Positions 21,501 through 31,169 are shown, numbered from the stretch's first letter. The stretch: 64,000 nt of DNA from Akebia trifoliata (GCA_017979445.1 CM030704.1:17405658-17469657); one strand, 5' to 3'. A program made the numbers and translations. Notes: generated from the sequence alone by a model not told the origin.

Positions 21501-24500
21501 CAATGAACATATTCCCAAACCATCTCAGTCGACTTTTTCTTAGTTTATCACCTATTAGAGCTACTAATTCATTTTTCCAAATGCATCTGTTTCTAATTTT
21601 TATCTTTCTTAGAATTTTCACTCATTGATCTCAACATCCTAGCTACAAGCAAATCTATTAACATAATGTTTTTGATTACCCAACATTACACTCCATCAAG
21701 CATAGATGCCTAGATGTCTTTGCCATTGTCTTATAAAATTTTACTTTTTTAATTTGATTGATATAAGTTTGTCACATAGCACTCCTAAAGTGTGCATCCA
21801 CTTTAACCATCCATCTTTGATTCCATAAGCAATATATTCCTCAATCTCCCCACGAAAAGGTGTTTTTGTGGTATTGTTTGTTTGTCTATCTAACCTAGTG
21901 TTTTATTCCTTAATTTATAATGTATCCTTCCGTAATTCTGCTTTTGAAATTACTCCCATCTAGTTTTTTCAACCACTCATCATCAGCAAATAACATACAC
22001 CAAGGGACCTCTCCTTCAATTTGAGTAGTTATTCTATCCATAACTAGGATGGAAAATATGAACTTAAGTGCTTATCTCTGGTGCAATCCCATTGGAACAG
22101 GAAACATCAGCATCTCACCACTTATTGTTCTAACACTAGTTACAACTAATCGTTCAAACTCTGAGGCAAGGTACCAGCCTGACCAACACCTAGGTGCAAA
22201 CCTTAAGAAAAAAAGATTACGTGCATGGAATTTTTAAATAAATAATATAATGTATTAACAAATAAAAAATAGGGTAACCACTACAAACGAAATATCTGGT
22301 TTCAAATTTGCAAAATCAAATTCCAAGTCTTAATCTATATACTAATAGTAAAATAAAATATTATTATTTTATATTTCAGCAAGAAAGAAATATTTTATAT
22401 TCAAAAAATTAAAATTTTCTATCATAAATAACTATTTTATATTTATTGTAAAAATACATTTAAGGGATAATGGGTTAAACATTTTAATATTTACAAAAAA
22501 GAATCAATTTTTTCAAAAATTACAAAAAACAAATTAAGTCGTTGGACAGTCCAGCGTTTTAGTAACTCGCTGGACTGTCCAATGTTTTAAATGAAAGCTA
22601 AATTGTTCAAGTGTTAAAGCAAGCTATTAAAACACTGAACAGTCCAGCATTTTAATCATTCAGGGGGTATTTTTGGTAAAGCAATGTATATTAAAACACT
22701 GAACTGTCCAGCGACATAATTTGATTTTGGTAATTTTTGGAAAAATAGATTTTTTTTTTTTGTAAATATTAAAATATTTAACCCTCTTTTAGCAATTTTC
22801 CCTATAATTAAATACTATTTTCAACAACGTTCTCTGCATTATACTAAATACCTCAAAATTTTATTTATGAATCAAACCAATTCAACAAACTTATTTACAT
22901 ATATTTCTATTATGTATGGTTAATATTTAGTTTCAAAAAAAAAAAAAAAAGTTAAAAACAGGGAACAAATAGAACAATCATGTGAGGCATATGCCACAGC
23001 CTCAATCACACCTCACATTGAGGCAGACAACGTTGGGAACCCACCAATCATCTCTCTAAGGACTCTATCATATGCCTTTTTTAAGTCAATAAAAAGCATT
23101 AGTAAAATTCTTCTTCCAAAATTTCTCCAGCATGAAGCCATATAGGTCATCTAATACCACTTTTTTCTTTTTAATTTTTATGGAGTTTCTCTACTTTCTA
23201 ACTAGTCAATTAACCAAATTTCCCGTATTCATAGGGAAGGGTATCCTAAGGTTGAGAAGCTTGCTAATAGAGACACTAATGTTACCCTTTGGGACCACAT
23301 ACAAGCCCCTTAGGTAATTTCTCCTCGTAGGGTTCCATTTGTAGTTTGTCCCTTTTGCTTTTAAGAGATTTTCACCTTATCGAATAGAAATAATAGAAGA
23401 TTTGAATGATGCATACTCATTTTATTTTATTTTTCATGGGTAAGTTGGACTTGAACCCATGACCAACTGAGCTATTGGTCTAAGGCCCAATATATACTCA
23501 TTTAAATTGTTCTGACAATAGACATTACTATTCAATCTCATAAACCAATGCTTCCCCATTTAGACTGCTCAATCCCACCAACTTTCTTTCCTTGTATCAA
23601 ATAAAACTTCAAACTGAAAATGAGAAAAAGTAAAAATTGCACCAATTGAACAACCAGAAAAAAAGGTTAACGCATCAAAACAACAATTTTCCCAAATAGT
23701 TAATATATGAATAGGCAAAGTTTCAAGTGAGCATTAAAACTTACTTGTCCACAATTAGTAAATAAAGCAGCAAGTTGCTCTTCAGTAACCTAATTTAAAA
23801 GATAAATGGTGCTTCATTAATGTAACATTTAAAAAATAAGAAACAAATATAATGACATCGATGGAAAGTTTAATGCATCAAAAAAATTACGTCTACTTTA
23901 CTTACATGCTGAGAGATGTCAGAAACATAAACAGTTCGCCGAACACTATCTTCTCTATGAGCTCTAAGAGCTCTTCCATTCAACCTCCTCTTCCCCGGGT
24001 TAGAGTTATTCTTCTTCTAGATAAATCACAACAAGAAGAACTCATAAATAAAACAACCAAGAACGAGTAAAAACAATGGATTAATAAATCATCATAACAA
24101 TGTATGCATAGAATCGGAAGGATTATTTATACTAATCGAAACCCAGACTCAATTTCTGTACCCATGACGTCAAGGTCGGGGGCTTGATCCCTTCTCACGG
24201 ACCAAAACCAAAATGTACGTTTTGTACACAAAACATTTGATAAATTCAATTCAACTTCAAAGTAATATAGGAATAAACGCAGTGGAACTTATATCGATAG
24301 ATATTTAATATAATGAACACATCTTTATTATTATAATGAGTGAAAGCGGAGTAGAAATTGTTCAACACCAAAATTTGGATTCCACAAATGCCCCCCACCT
24401 TAACATTTAAACTTAATATAATTAGGAAAATGCTGGAATGACACAGGGTATTTACTGCGATTCTCACAAGTCTGATGTGGGATGTGCACATAACCATAGA

Positions 24501-25192
24501 TGTGTTTCCTAGTGATACAAGTAAAAACCATCTACGGTTATGTATGCATGTCCAAGTCAGAATTGTGAGAATCACAGTAAATCCTGTGTCACCACAGCAC
24601 GACTCATATAATTAAGATCAATTTGGTCAAAAACCAGGAAAATTGCAATCCCGTGTTATCATCAACACATTAAGATAACTCAAGAAAATAAAACATAACG
24701 GAGTGCATTTTCATCTAGAACCCAGATGTTTTTTGACCTCCGAAAGTAATAATTAAAAGAAAAAAAAAATTAATCAAAGCAGACATATAAAAATATTTAT
24801 ATCATGCATTGTACACAACTGATTGATAGAAAAAAAATTAATAATTCTGATGAATCCAAATAAATTTATAAAAAAAAAAAAAATTAGAATAAGAGTACCC
24901 TTCGATTATTAGAAGAGCCATCATTACTGGAATCTGTTTGAGACCCATTAACAGTGACTAAAGGATCAGTAAAGGAAAGATTGTTCAAAGAAAATTGACG
25001 ATCTGGAGAGTAAGAAGAAGGAAAGAATTCCTTCGCGGACGGATTCAATTTGGAGAGCAAATCAACAAGTTCTCGCACGTCTCGCTGAAATTCTTCAGAT
25101 TTGGGATCATCTGAAGGAGGAGGAGACGGAGGTCGGTGATGGAGAAATTGATCATCTGAAGAAATCATCCCATTCTCCGCAACGGCAGCCAT
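8843..25192 (-). CDS. CID-type PABC-interacting RNA-binding protein, 3' end not in window
   Basis: Host gene with six exons (25192-24899, 24016-23906, 23790-23746, 9565-9493, 9173-9061, 8902-8843) giving about 232 residues without a stop. Order of parts: PAM2 motif LSKLNPSAKEFFPSSY (residues 46-61), which in this family binds the MLLE domain of poly(A)-binding protein; a basic stretch KKNNSNPGKRRLNGRALRAH; RRM1 with RNP2 VYVSDI and RNP1 RFAFIEFA; a linker PVNPTFLPRSEDEREM; then RNP2 of RRM2 (VYCTNI). This matches the Arabidopsis CID8-CID13 layout closely. The remainder of RRM2 (roughly 80 residues in the family) was not found to the left, so it lies outside the window or is lost. Intron 3 is about 14.2 kb. 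All junctions are GT/AG, so the gene is probably functional. The exact CID paralogue cannot be told. Confidence 0.92.
9281..9483. mobile_element. Foldback MITE beside the exon-4 splice donor
   Basis: A 203-bp element with arms ACTTTGAAGCAGGCAGCCC... and its inverted match ...GGCTGCCCGCTTCAAAGT (about 37 bp, few mismatches); a second internal inverted pair is cacgtgg/ccacgtg. It is flanked by the same 8 bp, CAAACTTA (9273-9280 and 9484-9491). The right copy overlaps the exon-4 donor (minus strand C|GTAAGTTTG). The element therefore landed on the splice junction, and the duplication kept the donor intact. No coding capacity. Confidence 0.75.
10005..10259 (+). mobile_element. Probable Helitron 3' terminus
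   Basis: The sequence at 10230-10250 is a short hairpin (GCCCGTGCC-ATA-GGCAAGGGC, one mismatch), followed 5 bases later by CTAG at 10256-10259 and then T. A small GC-rich hairpin just before CTRR, inserted between A and T, is the Helitron 3' signature. Upstream is a low-complexity TC/CT tract and another inverted repeat at about 10015-10055 (gtgggtcccactcca/tggagtggggtccac). The 5' TC end could not be fixed, so the left border is a guess. Confidence 0.5.
10261..11463. other. Intron-3 filler between Helitron end and Copia-1
   Basis: No coding similarity recognised. At about 11360-11445 a long T-run is flanked by inverted aacaattgttgattttt / aaaaaatcaacaattttt, and 11180-11300 has several copies of an AAAACGCATTTTTT-like motif. 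These suggest an eroded foldback element, but no borders can be given. Confidence 0.35.
11464..11610 (-). repeat. Copia-1 3' LTR
   Basis: 147 bp, matching 16838-16984 with about five substitutions. On the minus strand it begins TATTGGAAAAG, where Copia LTRs normally begin TGTTGG, so the first dinucleotide is mutated. The polypurine tract CTTGATGGGGAG (complement of 11611-11622) abuts it. Confidence 0.9.
11618..13300 (-). pseudogene. Copia-1 reverse transcriptase and RNase H
   Basis: One frame, broken by stops, runs from about 13300 to 11618. It reads KKNNTWELVSFPSGERTVGC, GCKWVFTVKYLADGTVDWYK and LDVKIVFLNGDL of the RVT_2 domain, then the catalytic VYVDDIILTGDD and LGSLKYFLGIEVARS. RNase H follows with FTDADYTGS (D), VEAEYRAMA (E) and WDNKSA (D), then FHERTKHIEVVHFLREK and DQLADMFTKS, ending IFAPA before the stop. 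Stops fall after FIHR (near 12601) and SSPMD (near 12338). The frame differs from that of integrase, so a frameshift lies at about 13290-13305, in the linker reading PIALRKGKR. Catalytic residues persist although the frame is closed. Confidence 0.92.
13293..15872 (-). pseudogene. Copia-1 gag, protease and integrase
   Basis: Starts MTPTHEIKDSHTALGGNSSA, with the usual Copia gag blocks LDSRNFQSWSRSVRLYLGSR and FLMGLRPEFEVLRTQIL. A CCHC zinc knuckle CSHCGKVGHEKTRC follows, then protease WVIDSGASDHMTG. Pre-integrase LDLWHVRLGYTN leads to the integrase core: IHFDV-stop-GP (catalytic D, with Trp replaced by a stop), RLDNGGEYIS (second D) and CPYTPEQNWVAEHKNRH (E; the family has NGVAERKNRH). Two stops lie at about 15455-15480 and others in the integrase core. 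All segments share one frame. Mutations at conserved G, R and W positions mark it as dead. Confidence 0.92.
15985..16560 (-). repeat. Degenerate repeat in the Copia-1 leader
   Basis: Between primer site and gag start, the motif ctgtcgtaggcctctaaa and variants (tgctgtcgtgggcctccc, gatgtcgtaggcttctaa, ctgctgtcgaaggcttct) recur at least ten times at uneven spacing, mixed with aacagca/cacagca. It makes up most of the 0.85-kb leader and encodes nothing recognisable. Confidence 0.75.
16825..16837 (-). promoter_or_regulatory. Copia-1 primer binding site
   Basis: The minus strand reads TGGTATCAGAGCC immediately inside the 5' LTR. This is the standard plant initiator-Met tRNA complement used to prime minus-strand DNA synthesis. 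Confidence 0.9.
16838..16984 (-). repeat. Copia-1 5' LTR
   Basis: 147 bp, partner of 11464-11610. Short for a Copia LTR. On the minus strand it ends ACAATTCTTCT directly before the primer site. Confidence 0.9.
16985..17097 (-). pseudogene. LINE reverse-transcriptase fragment
   Basis: The minus strand reads FYCMLFTNDVVLVVGTRG then EQWRDTLKAKSF. This is the catalytic-block region of plant LINE RT (family form LFADDIVL... and WR..LE.KGF). The catalytic ADD has become TND. It is wedged between the Copia-1 5' LTR and the end of Copia-2 pol, with no intact border. Confidence 0.7.
17095..18545 (-). pseudogene. Copia-2 RT (decayed) and RNase H
   Basis: RNase H is open from 17673 to about 17095: INTLRYLKSALGSGLLYRPS, FSDANWAGSCTDRRST (catalytic D), LEVEYKAMA (E), CDNQTTYLM (D), FHVRTKHIEVDCHFIRDFV, then IGDILTKALSKGLF. 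The RT part (17700-18545) is recognisable only in pieces on the minus strand, for example around the VDD block near 18070, with stops and indels throughout. Confidence 0.8.
18545..20775 (-). pseudogene. Copia-2 gag, protease and integrase remnants
   Basis: Pieces in Copia order on the minus strand: gag start with TVKLSDTNYL and IVLTAKKKHKHITSDPP (about 20740-20630); CCHC knuckle CTYCGFDGHIEDFC (about 20005-19960); protease WVIDSG region (about 19710); pre-integrase LECEACQLGKHHRSSFPFRV (about 19250); and integrase AERKHFHLLDVARILM with YWSDVVLIVCFLINHTSS (18875-18700). Long glycine/serine-coding runs (20000-20230) are the usual gag linker. Every part is interrupted. The + strand frame at 19976-20236 is the reverse shadow of this linker. 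Confidence 0.8.
21181..21194 (-). promoter_or_regulatory. Copia-2 primer binding site
   Basis: The minus strand reads TGGTATAAGAGCAC directly inside the LTR: an initiator-Met tRNA complement with one change (TAAGAG for TCAGAG). Confidence 0.8.
21195..21363 (-). repeat. Copia-2 5' LTR
   Basis: 169 bp with TGTTAGAATT...TTTCTACA ends on the minus strand. It contains a TATA-like AATATAAATAGGGAG (complement of about 21297-21311) about 50 bp into the LTR. No partner copy in the window. Confidence 0.8.
21380..23340 (-). pseudogene. LINE remnant (RT core and C-terminus) in intron 3
   Basis: Minus-strand pieces in LINE order: LLMLFIDLKKAYDRVLREMI (about 23100-23045, the RT palm block), PWCMLFADDEWLKKLDG (about 22010-21960, catalytic ADD block), GWLKWMHTLGVLCDKLI, then KIRNRCIWKNELVALIGDKL and RLRWFGNM (about 21600-21500, the C-terminal region of plant LINE ORF2). 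Stops and indels are frequent. The foldback element at 22463-22803 and AT-rich sequence split the RT core. No poly(A) tail or target duplication was identified. Confidence 0.75.
22463..22803. mobile_element. Foldback (MULE-like MITE) element
   Basis: Arms of about 110 bp: the left arm (agggataatgggttaaac...) matches the inverted right arm (agggaaaattgctaaaagag...) through ATTTTAATATTTACAAAAAA and CAAAAATTAC. Between them GGACAGTCCAGC and its relatives occur four times, forming nested palindromes (ttggacagtccagcg / cgctggactgtccaa). Long inverted arms without coding sequence fit a Mutator-like or foldback MITE. No convincing target duplication was found, so borders are approximate. Confidence 0.7.
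23746..24016 (-). CDS. CID exons 2-3 (basic segment and RRM1 first half)
   Basis: Exon 2 (24016-23906, 37 codons) reads KKNNSNPGKRRLNGRALRAH, then REDSVRRTVYVSDISQH, ending in RNP2 of RRM1. The acceptor is TTTATCTAG and the donor GTAAGT. Exon 3 (23790-23746, 15 codons) reads VTEEQLAALFTNCGQ, between acceptor AATTAG and donor GTAAGT. The protein then continues without loss at exon 4, 14.2 kb away (VLDCRV). Intron 2 is 115 bp. The basic run may act as a nuclear-localisation or RNA-binding segment, as proposed for the family; that is inference. Confidence 0.93.
24431..24598. mobile_element. Foldback MITE in CID intron 1
   Basis: 168 bp that folds on itself. The left arm (tgctggaatgacacaggg...tttactgcgattctcaca) matches the inverted right arm (tgctgtggtgacacagg...atttactgtgattctcac), continuing to cataaccatagatg/cataaccgtagatgg: about 65 bp per arm with scattered mismatches. 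The short loop makes it a plausible small-RNA-generating hairpin if transcribed with the intron. No target duplication was found. Confidence 0.75.
24899..25192 (-). CDS. CID exon 1 (start codon and PAM2 motif)
   Basis: 98 codons from MAAVAENGMISSDDQFLHHR. An in-frame ATG five codons upstream (25207) is possible, but the inner ATG has the better context (TTTCCATGG) and MAAVAEN is the family start. PAM2 is at residues 46-61. The exon ends RR at AGG|GTACTC, a valid but non-consensus donor. Reading on into the intron gives VLLF and a stop. Confidence 0.93.
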
Positions 25193-25350
25193 GGAAAGAT
25201 GAAACAATCACCTCACCTCTCTCTCCTTGTTCTCACTCTTCTCTTTCAACTTTTTCGAAAGAAATTAGGGTTTTTTTATTTTAGAGATTTTGGAATCAGA
25301 GAGTGAAGAAAGAGAAATCGGATTCTGTTTCTATTTAATAAATTAATTAA
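25193..25350 (-). promoter_or_regulatory. CID 5'UTR and core promoter region
   Basis: The minus strand has a CT-rich leader (CTCTCTCCTTGTTCTCACTC in reverse sense) and AAACCCTAATTTC at about 25258-25272, a frequent start-proximal motif of plant housekeeping genes. A weak TATA-like TTATTAAATAG lies at about 25333-25344. The transcription start cannot be fixed from sequence alone. Confidence 0.45.
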
Positions 25351-27218
25351 AATAAATTAAATTAAATTAAATAGCCGTCCATGGGAATAAAATTAAAGGA
25401 GAGAGAAATCAAATACAAAATAATAAAATAGAAAGAAAGAGTCGAATTTTGGGAAATTTCGGGTTTATGATTTCTGATTTTATTTTGTCCTAATAATGAG
25501 TAATATATCTCACATGAGAGAGGAAGAAGAGGGTTTGGGTAATGAGAAAGTCTTTATGGGTAGGGAAGGAGAGCCAACGTAATATATGATGTAAGCAAGA
25601 GTCTGGAGCTGTTGTCACATCGTAACAACCCAATAAAAGTTTTGTTGGGATTGCGACTTTTTTATAAAAATTATACTGTACAAATTCGTTGGATACTTTG
25701 CGTCCAACAAATGTCTAAAATGAAAATAATCATCTATTGATCATTGAGGAAATGTGTAGTAATCAACCATTTCATGAGTTAAATATGACGAAATTATAAT
25801 TTCACCTCATTATTCATTTTATTCTCAAAACATGAAAAATGAGAACGCAAATTTTTCAAAGTGAGGATCTCATTAATTTAAAGTAACGAGATTGTTGTTA
25901 ACCTGCGAGATTACTACTTTTATAACCAACAAGATTGTAATTTTGGAATAAAATATCAGCAATGTCGCTAATTTAAATCAGTGAGATCATCACTTTGAAA
26001 AACATTTATCTTCCTTTTCATGTTTTGAGAATTAAAATGAATGGTTAATTGTAATGGGAATTTCGTTAAAAGTTGATCACGTTTTAAAAAATTCATCTTT
26101 CTTTAATCTCTTGATGTGATATATGGTTGAGATAGAAGATTTTTCTGAGATAATGATCTCAATCAATGTTCTTCATTAGAAATATATGTTTTTTTTATCT
26201 TGGAAATATGTGACAGACTTTTTCTCATATCATGGGTTAAGAGAGTTAAATACGTTAGAAATGATATTTGATAATTGTAGCATGATCAAAGGTGTGGAGA
26301 CGAATTTGAATCATCCTCCTTGGGTGTATATGATATAGTGAGTCTGGATTGTATCCTAGAAATATGCTACGAATTCAAGAACCCGAATCAATTATTGCTC
26401 AAAAATCTCCTTTGTATGATTTGCTTTGATTCTTAAATACGAGACATGTTTTTAGACGAGGATTTCAACCCTTCACCAAGGGTGTATACAATCTAGACTA
26501 TATTTAAATGGTGTACAAGATTTTTCTAGAATCTTACATCTAGAGATTTGTGCCATGAATTGTTCACCTCGTAATCTCATGTGATCACACCATCAAAATG
26601 AATTAATCAAATATGTGAACAATGTAATCTCCTTGTTGAGTTGATGTTTTAGATATCCCCCAATTTATTTCTAATCATTTGGTTGTTACAATATCTAAAT
26701 GTGGATTAGTCATCACATGGTAATGTAACACATCTCATGTTTATAGATTTATCATCTCTATCTTTTAGTAATGCCTTTTTTGGAAGGGTTACTATTTAAG
26801 TTTGATTACATCTCATTTTTGACCACTTATCAATCCTTCCATGGATATTTTTGCTATTTTGATTTTACTTCATAGATATCTTTGAATTATGAACTATTTC
26901 ATTCTTTAAAATAAAAAAGAGTTCAAACTTGATGCAAATTATAAATGTGACAAAAAAGTTATCAAAAAAACAAAGTCTCTACAAGCATTCATTAAAAAAT
27001 CTTGCAATGATGTGAGACGTTGGTCGGATTGTGAACTATCTGAATTTATAAAGATATAAATTATTTTGTATTTATCCAAGAAAAAAAAAAAATAGTAACA
27101 TAATTTGAAGCATATTTTAAACGATATAAGTCATGCATATGTTTAAAAATGAGCTCAATCAAATGGTTGAGAATTATGTAAATGCAAAATTCAAAACAAC
27201 CAATCCCATTAACATTTA
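25351..27218. other. Upstream intergenic sequence, no gene seen
   Basis: AT-rich sequence between the CID promoter and the first Gypsy nest. No frame over 80 codons, no recognised protein similarity and no paired repeats. The first few hundred bases probably hold the CID promoter. Confidence 0.45.
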
Positions 27219-27219
27219 C

Positions 27220-27460
27220 TACTACAAAAATGACTTTAGATGACGCTTGCAAAAAAAAAAAGTTCAATTTTAGCATAAAAAAAATTAAGAAAAATCTTAA
27301 ATGATGGTTATTTTTAAAAGTGTCATCTAAAATCTAAATCTTTAATGATGATTTTCAGAAAAACCACCACCATAGACCATAGATGACATTTTTTGTGTCA
27401 ACTGTCATCTTATGTTAAAAACATAAGATGACAATTCCCCCAAGATACTGTCATCTAATG
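27220..27460. mobile_element. Possible CACTA-type transposon end
   Basis: Begins TACTACAAAAATGAC, one base from the CACTACAAAAA end of plant CACTA elements, and is followed by many direct and inverted copies of GATGAC/GTCATC. Among them is a perfect hairpin TGTCATCTTATGTT-aaa-AACATAAGATGACA at about 27405-27435. Repeated short motifs in the subterminal region are typical of CACTA elements. The opposite end was not found; A#1 starts only 100 bp on. Confidence 0.4.
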
Positions 27461-27562
27461 TATCAAATATTGGCTCAAACAATTAGTATAAATACAATGA
27501 AAATTAAAAAAAAAAAAAAAAAATCCCATCGTAAAATATTGTATAAATACAATGATGCTTTC

Positions 27563-30500
27563 TGTAGACATTCCATTTTCGTGCTCACCCGATTAATCAA
27601 CTTGTCAAACCAATTGCAACAATTCCCAATAATGGATAAATATTCTAATGTTTTTTGTTGTTACTAGATATGTTTCAAAAATTCGGATAAGGTATTTCAA
27701 GTAAGCAAAACTTTAGAAACCACGCTATGTTAGAAAAATATGACCCAAAACATACAAATCATTATTTTTGAAATAAAAAGAATCTTTACAAGAAAAATCA
27801 TCAAAAATGAAAAAAATACTAAAATACCCTAACATCAAAACATCCCTAGAGCTTATATTATGCTTAGGAAAACCCTTTCGAATACATAAAACAACAAATT
27901 AAAATCAAATAAACTATTTTGCTAATTTTCACAAAATTCAGTAAAATTATGAAAATGCCCTTCATAGAGTCTACAATCATTTCACACCGAAAACTCATAA
28001 GTAACAAAAATCAATACTCTCATTGAATTTCTTATGAAAAATTGATTTCAAAATATTTCAAAATGTCAAAAATCAACATCTCAACGCAAAAGCCCTTTTC
28101 GAGGGCAAAACGATAATTTTTCAATTCTTAAAAATAAAAAATTGAAAGCTAATAATTAAAACATTAATTAACGTGAAGTGAAATATTAATAAATCAAATT
28201 AAAAATTTTAAACAAATAAAATCAATTAATAAAGTCCATAGGTCAAATTTTAAGTGGTGACCCATTTACCTAAGTGAAGTTCACATGATATTTAATAAAG
28301 AACCCTTCGTTGGGAATCCCAAAGAATTAAAAATATAATTTAATAAAGAACCCTTCATTAGGGGGTTCTCCAAAAAAAATTTAAATATTTATTCTACGTA
28401 AGATTCAAAATCCTAATTAAACAACTTAACATTATCTTGAAAAGACCTAATCAAATCCTAATTTACCAAAAAGCTTGTAGACACCCCAATTTGAACGGGC
28501 CCATACTCGAAAAGGTCCAAAAATATCGATTTTCCAAATAAATGGGCCAACGGACTTTAAAAGCCCAAATCACTAAAAAAGGTGATGTTTTGATCGAACT
28601 GAGGCCCTTGAGACCTCTCAATGGTCTAAAGGACCCACCAAAGGGATTGGACCTACCCCACGCTGTCCCAACCTTCACTACTCCGCGTTTGTATCCAAAA
28701 AATTGGTAAAATTCTCCAACGGGCCTAAAAGGCCCGATTTGCCAACACGTGGCATTTTTTATCAAACCAATAATTGCAAAAATCTTAAAAAAATTAATAT
28801 ATTAAAAAATGGGAGACTTGGGACGCCTACCCCTCCTTTATTTCACCGCTCCATCTCCGAATCCGAAAAAATCTAAGCCTACCTATGGCCCATGAACCCT
28901 CAATTCTCCAAAAATCAATTTCTAATCTTAACCCTAACCTAAACATAATCTCACTCCACCTAAAAACCTAAAACCTATCCACCCTCAAAAATCCAACCCA
29001 AAATGACCCCAACCCAATCCAAAAAACCCCTAACATTTCCTAAGACCCAAGCCCAATACCCCTAAGCCCAAGTCCATATCCAATTCATATCTAACCCACA
29101 ACCTTAACCCATAAACCATAACCCACATCAACCAATCATTCTTTTACCATCAAAAGGTGACACATGTCATCATCCCCTCTCATTTCCCTTACCAAACCAA
29201 CCACCCATCACTTTTCTCCAAAAAATTAACTACCCACATCACCTTTTCTCTAAAAAATCACATCAACCCACACCCTCCCCTAACATACCCTCATTACTTC
29301 CTATAAATCTTCATTCTCTCAAATCAAACACCATCAACCCACACTCCCCTAGCCTACCCTCATAACTCCTTAATCCCTATTCTCTCAAATCAAACACATC
29401 AACCCACACCTCCCCCTAACCTACCATCATCATACCTCTCCCTAGTCTACCATCATCATTTCTTATAAACCCATCTCTACAACCTAAACCTACACCCATC
29501 CTCTCAAATCAAACACTCAACTTCTCCTATCAATTAAATCTAAATCTCTAACATCCACACATCATGCCACATGTCACCATCTCCTTCAACCTCCCAACCA
29601 CCCTCTTACACCCCCCATTCTCTTAAAATCAAACACCACTCAATCAACCAACCACCCTCTTAAACACTCATCATCTCACCTCACCAAACACTCAACCCAA
29701 ATGGTTTGGGTAAGATCCAAATCATTTGGATCAAAACCTCACCCATTTTCACTCATTACAAAATTACCCTCAATCTTATTCTAAATTTCATACCCTTCAC
29801 CTCTAAAACCAATGCCATTAGCCATTCTCCTAACTCTTCACCCCATTATACCCCTAAACATCCTCCCAACTCCTATAAATACCCCTCCCCTTCTCCCAAA
29901 AATGATTACCAAGTGTTACCAAGTCTTAGAAAAAAAAATACAATCTATACTCCTCTTTCCTCTACTCCACTACTCTCATATCATATTTTAAAAAAAATAA
30001 GTTCATTCTCATATTTCATTAAGGACTCAAGAGAAGAAGAAGAAAAAGAAGAAAAGAAGATAAAAAACACAAGGTGGGTTTGAAGCACACATACACACCC
30101 CCCTCTCTCTCTTTATCCTCTCATTCTCCCTCTTCTAATACCCCCTCCTTCTCTTTCATTTTTATTTTTAATGAGTGGGCCTCAAGGCTAAAGGTCTAAA
30201 AGGGTCATTTTCATCAATGAAATGACCCTATGATCAAGCTAAAAGCAAATCCCTACTTAGGGTACAAATGCACACACGTGACATATTATTTTTCAAGTTT
30301 TGAAAATCAAAATGACCAAGTTACGTAGAGGTTACCGCCACTTGGCAGGGAGAAAAGGGTGCCTAACACCTTCCCTTTTCTCCAACCAAGCCGCTTACCC
30401 GAATTTCAAGGTTTGATTACCCTTATACATCGTGAGTCACTAAAAATGCCAAAAATGTCATTTTTTGAAAAATGTCCCTCGGATGACCATTCACATCCAC

Positions 30501-31169
30501 TTCCAACATGAATGGTGGCGACTCCAATATTTTAGTAGTTGTGGCCGTCGTAATGACGAAAACCACACATCTACAAAGCTATATAGAAATGAGTATTTTA
30601 AACTTAAATTCACAGGTCAAGAAAAATCATAGGAAAGAGAGGTCAAAAACTCTCCTGAGAGTTCCCAAAATCCTAAATTTAAAGTTTCAAGTCCTTACCT
30701 AATACCCAAATCCCATTTTCTACCTAAAAAACACCTAGAAATTCTTAAAAACACCTCGAAAAGTTAAAAAGATATTCAAATTTAGGAGGAGGTACCTTAC
30801 CTCAGAGATCGAAAGCGAATCTAGTAATAGAGACAAAAGTAGGAAGACTCACACGAAGAACGTTCCTTATTAGTTTTGAAGGAATCGACCATCGTAATCA
30901 CCGAGGTAAATAAGATATTTTTTTATTTTAAATTTTAGGTCATTTTTTGCAATGTAATTTTTTTGGAAAAAGTAGAGACCGGCATTTGTAGAGTAGGATT
31001 GGTACTTAACACCTTTTAATCTCATAACGTGATTCTCGAATCCATTCTTTTCGTAGATCAGTATTTTTTATCTGTTTAAAGTCATGTTTTAATTCCTAGA
31101 CTGTAAAACTAGGTGACGACTCTAAAAAAATAAAAAGTGAATCCACACCTGCAGACGAAGGCGCTTTCA
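27563..31169 (+). repeat. LTR of Tat-like element A#1, split by a solo LTR
   Basis: Starts TGTAGACATTCC and ends GGCGCTTTCA. It matches the A#2 LTRs (40641-42353, 54843-56481) over its length, including ccgattaatcaacttgtcaa, the gagggcaaaacgataattt block and cctagactgtaaaactaggtgacgactc. About 1.5 kb once the 2.1-kb insertion at 28476-30575 is removed. Strong divergence from A#2 and loss of the tandem arrays mark it as older. Confidence 0.85.
28476..30575 (+). mobile_element. Solo LTR B1 (2.1 kb) with perfect target duplication
   Basis: TGTAGACACCCC...CACATCTACA, flanked by AAGCT at 28471-28475 and 30576-30580. It contains its own TATA box (CTATAAATACCCC, about 29874), a long C/A-rich U3, and the conserved block GGGTGCCTAACACCTTCCC (about 30358-30376) near the 3' end. 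The frames inside (e.g. 29706-30083, 28463-28765) have no protein signature. It arose by recombination between the two LTRs of an inserted element. Confidence 0.92.

Noticed and set aside
24130..24210. tRNA-like B box (ggcttgatccc) in CID intron 1
   Set aside because: No matching A box at the right distance and no cloverleaf; at most a SINE scrap.
29706..30083. 125-codon frame
   Set aside because: It lies in solo LTR B1, is rich in Pro/Ser/Thr from the C/A-rich U3 and lacks any domain.
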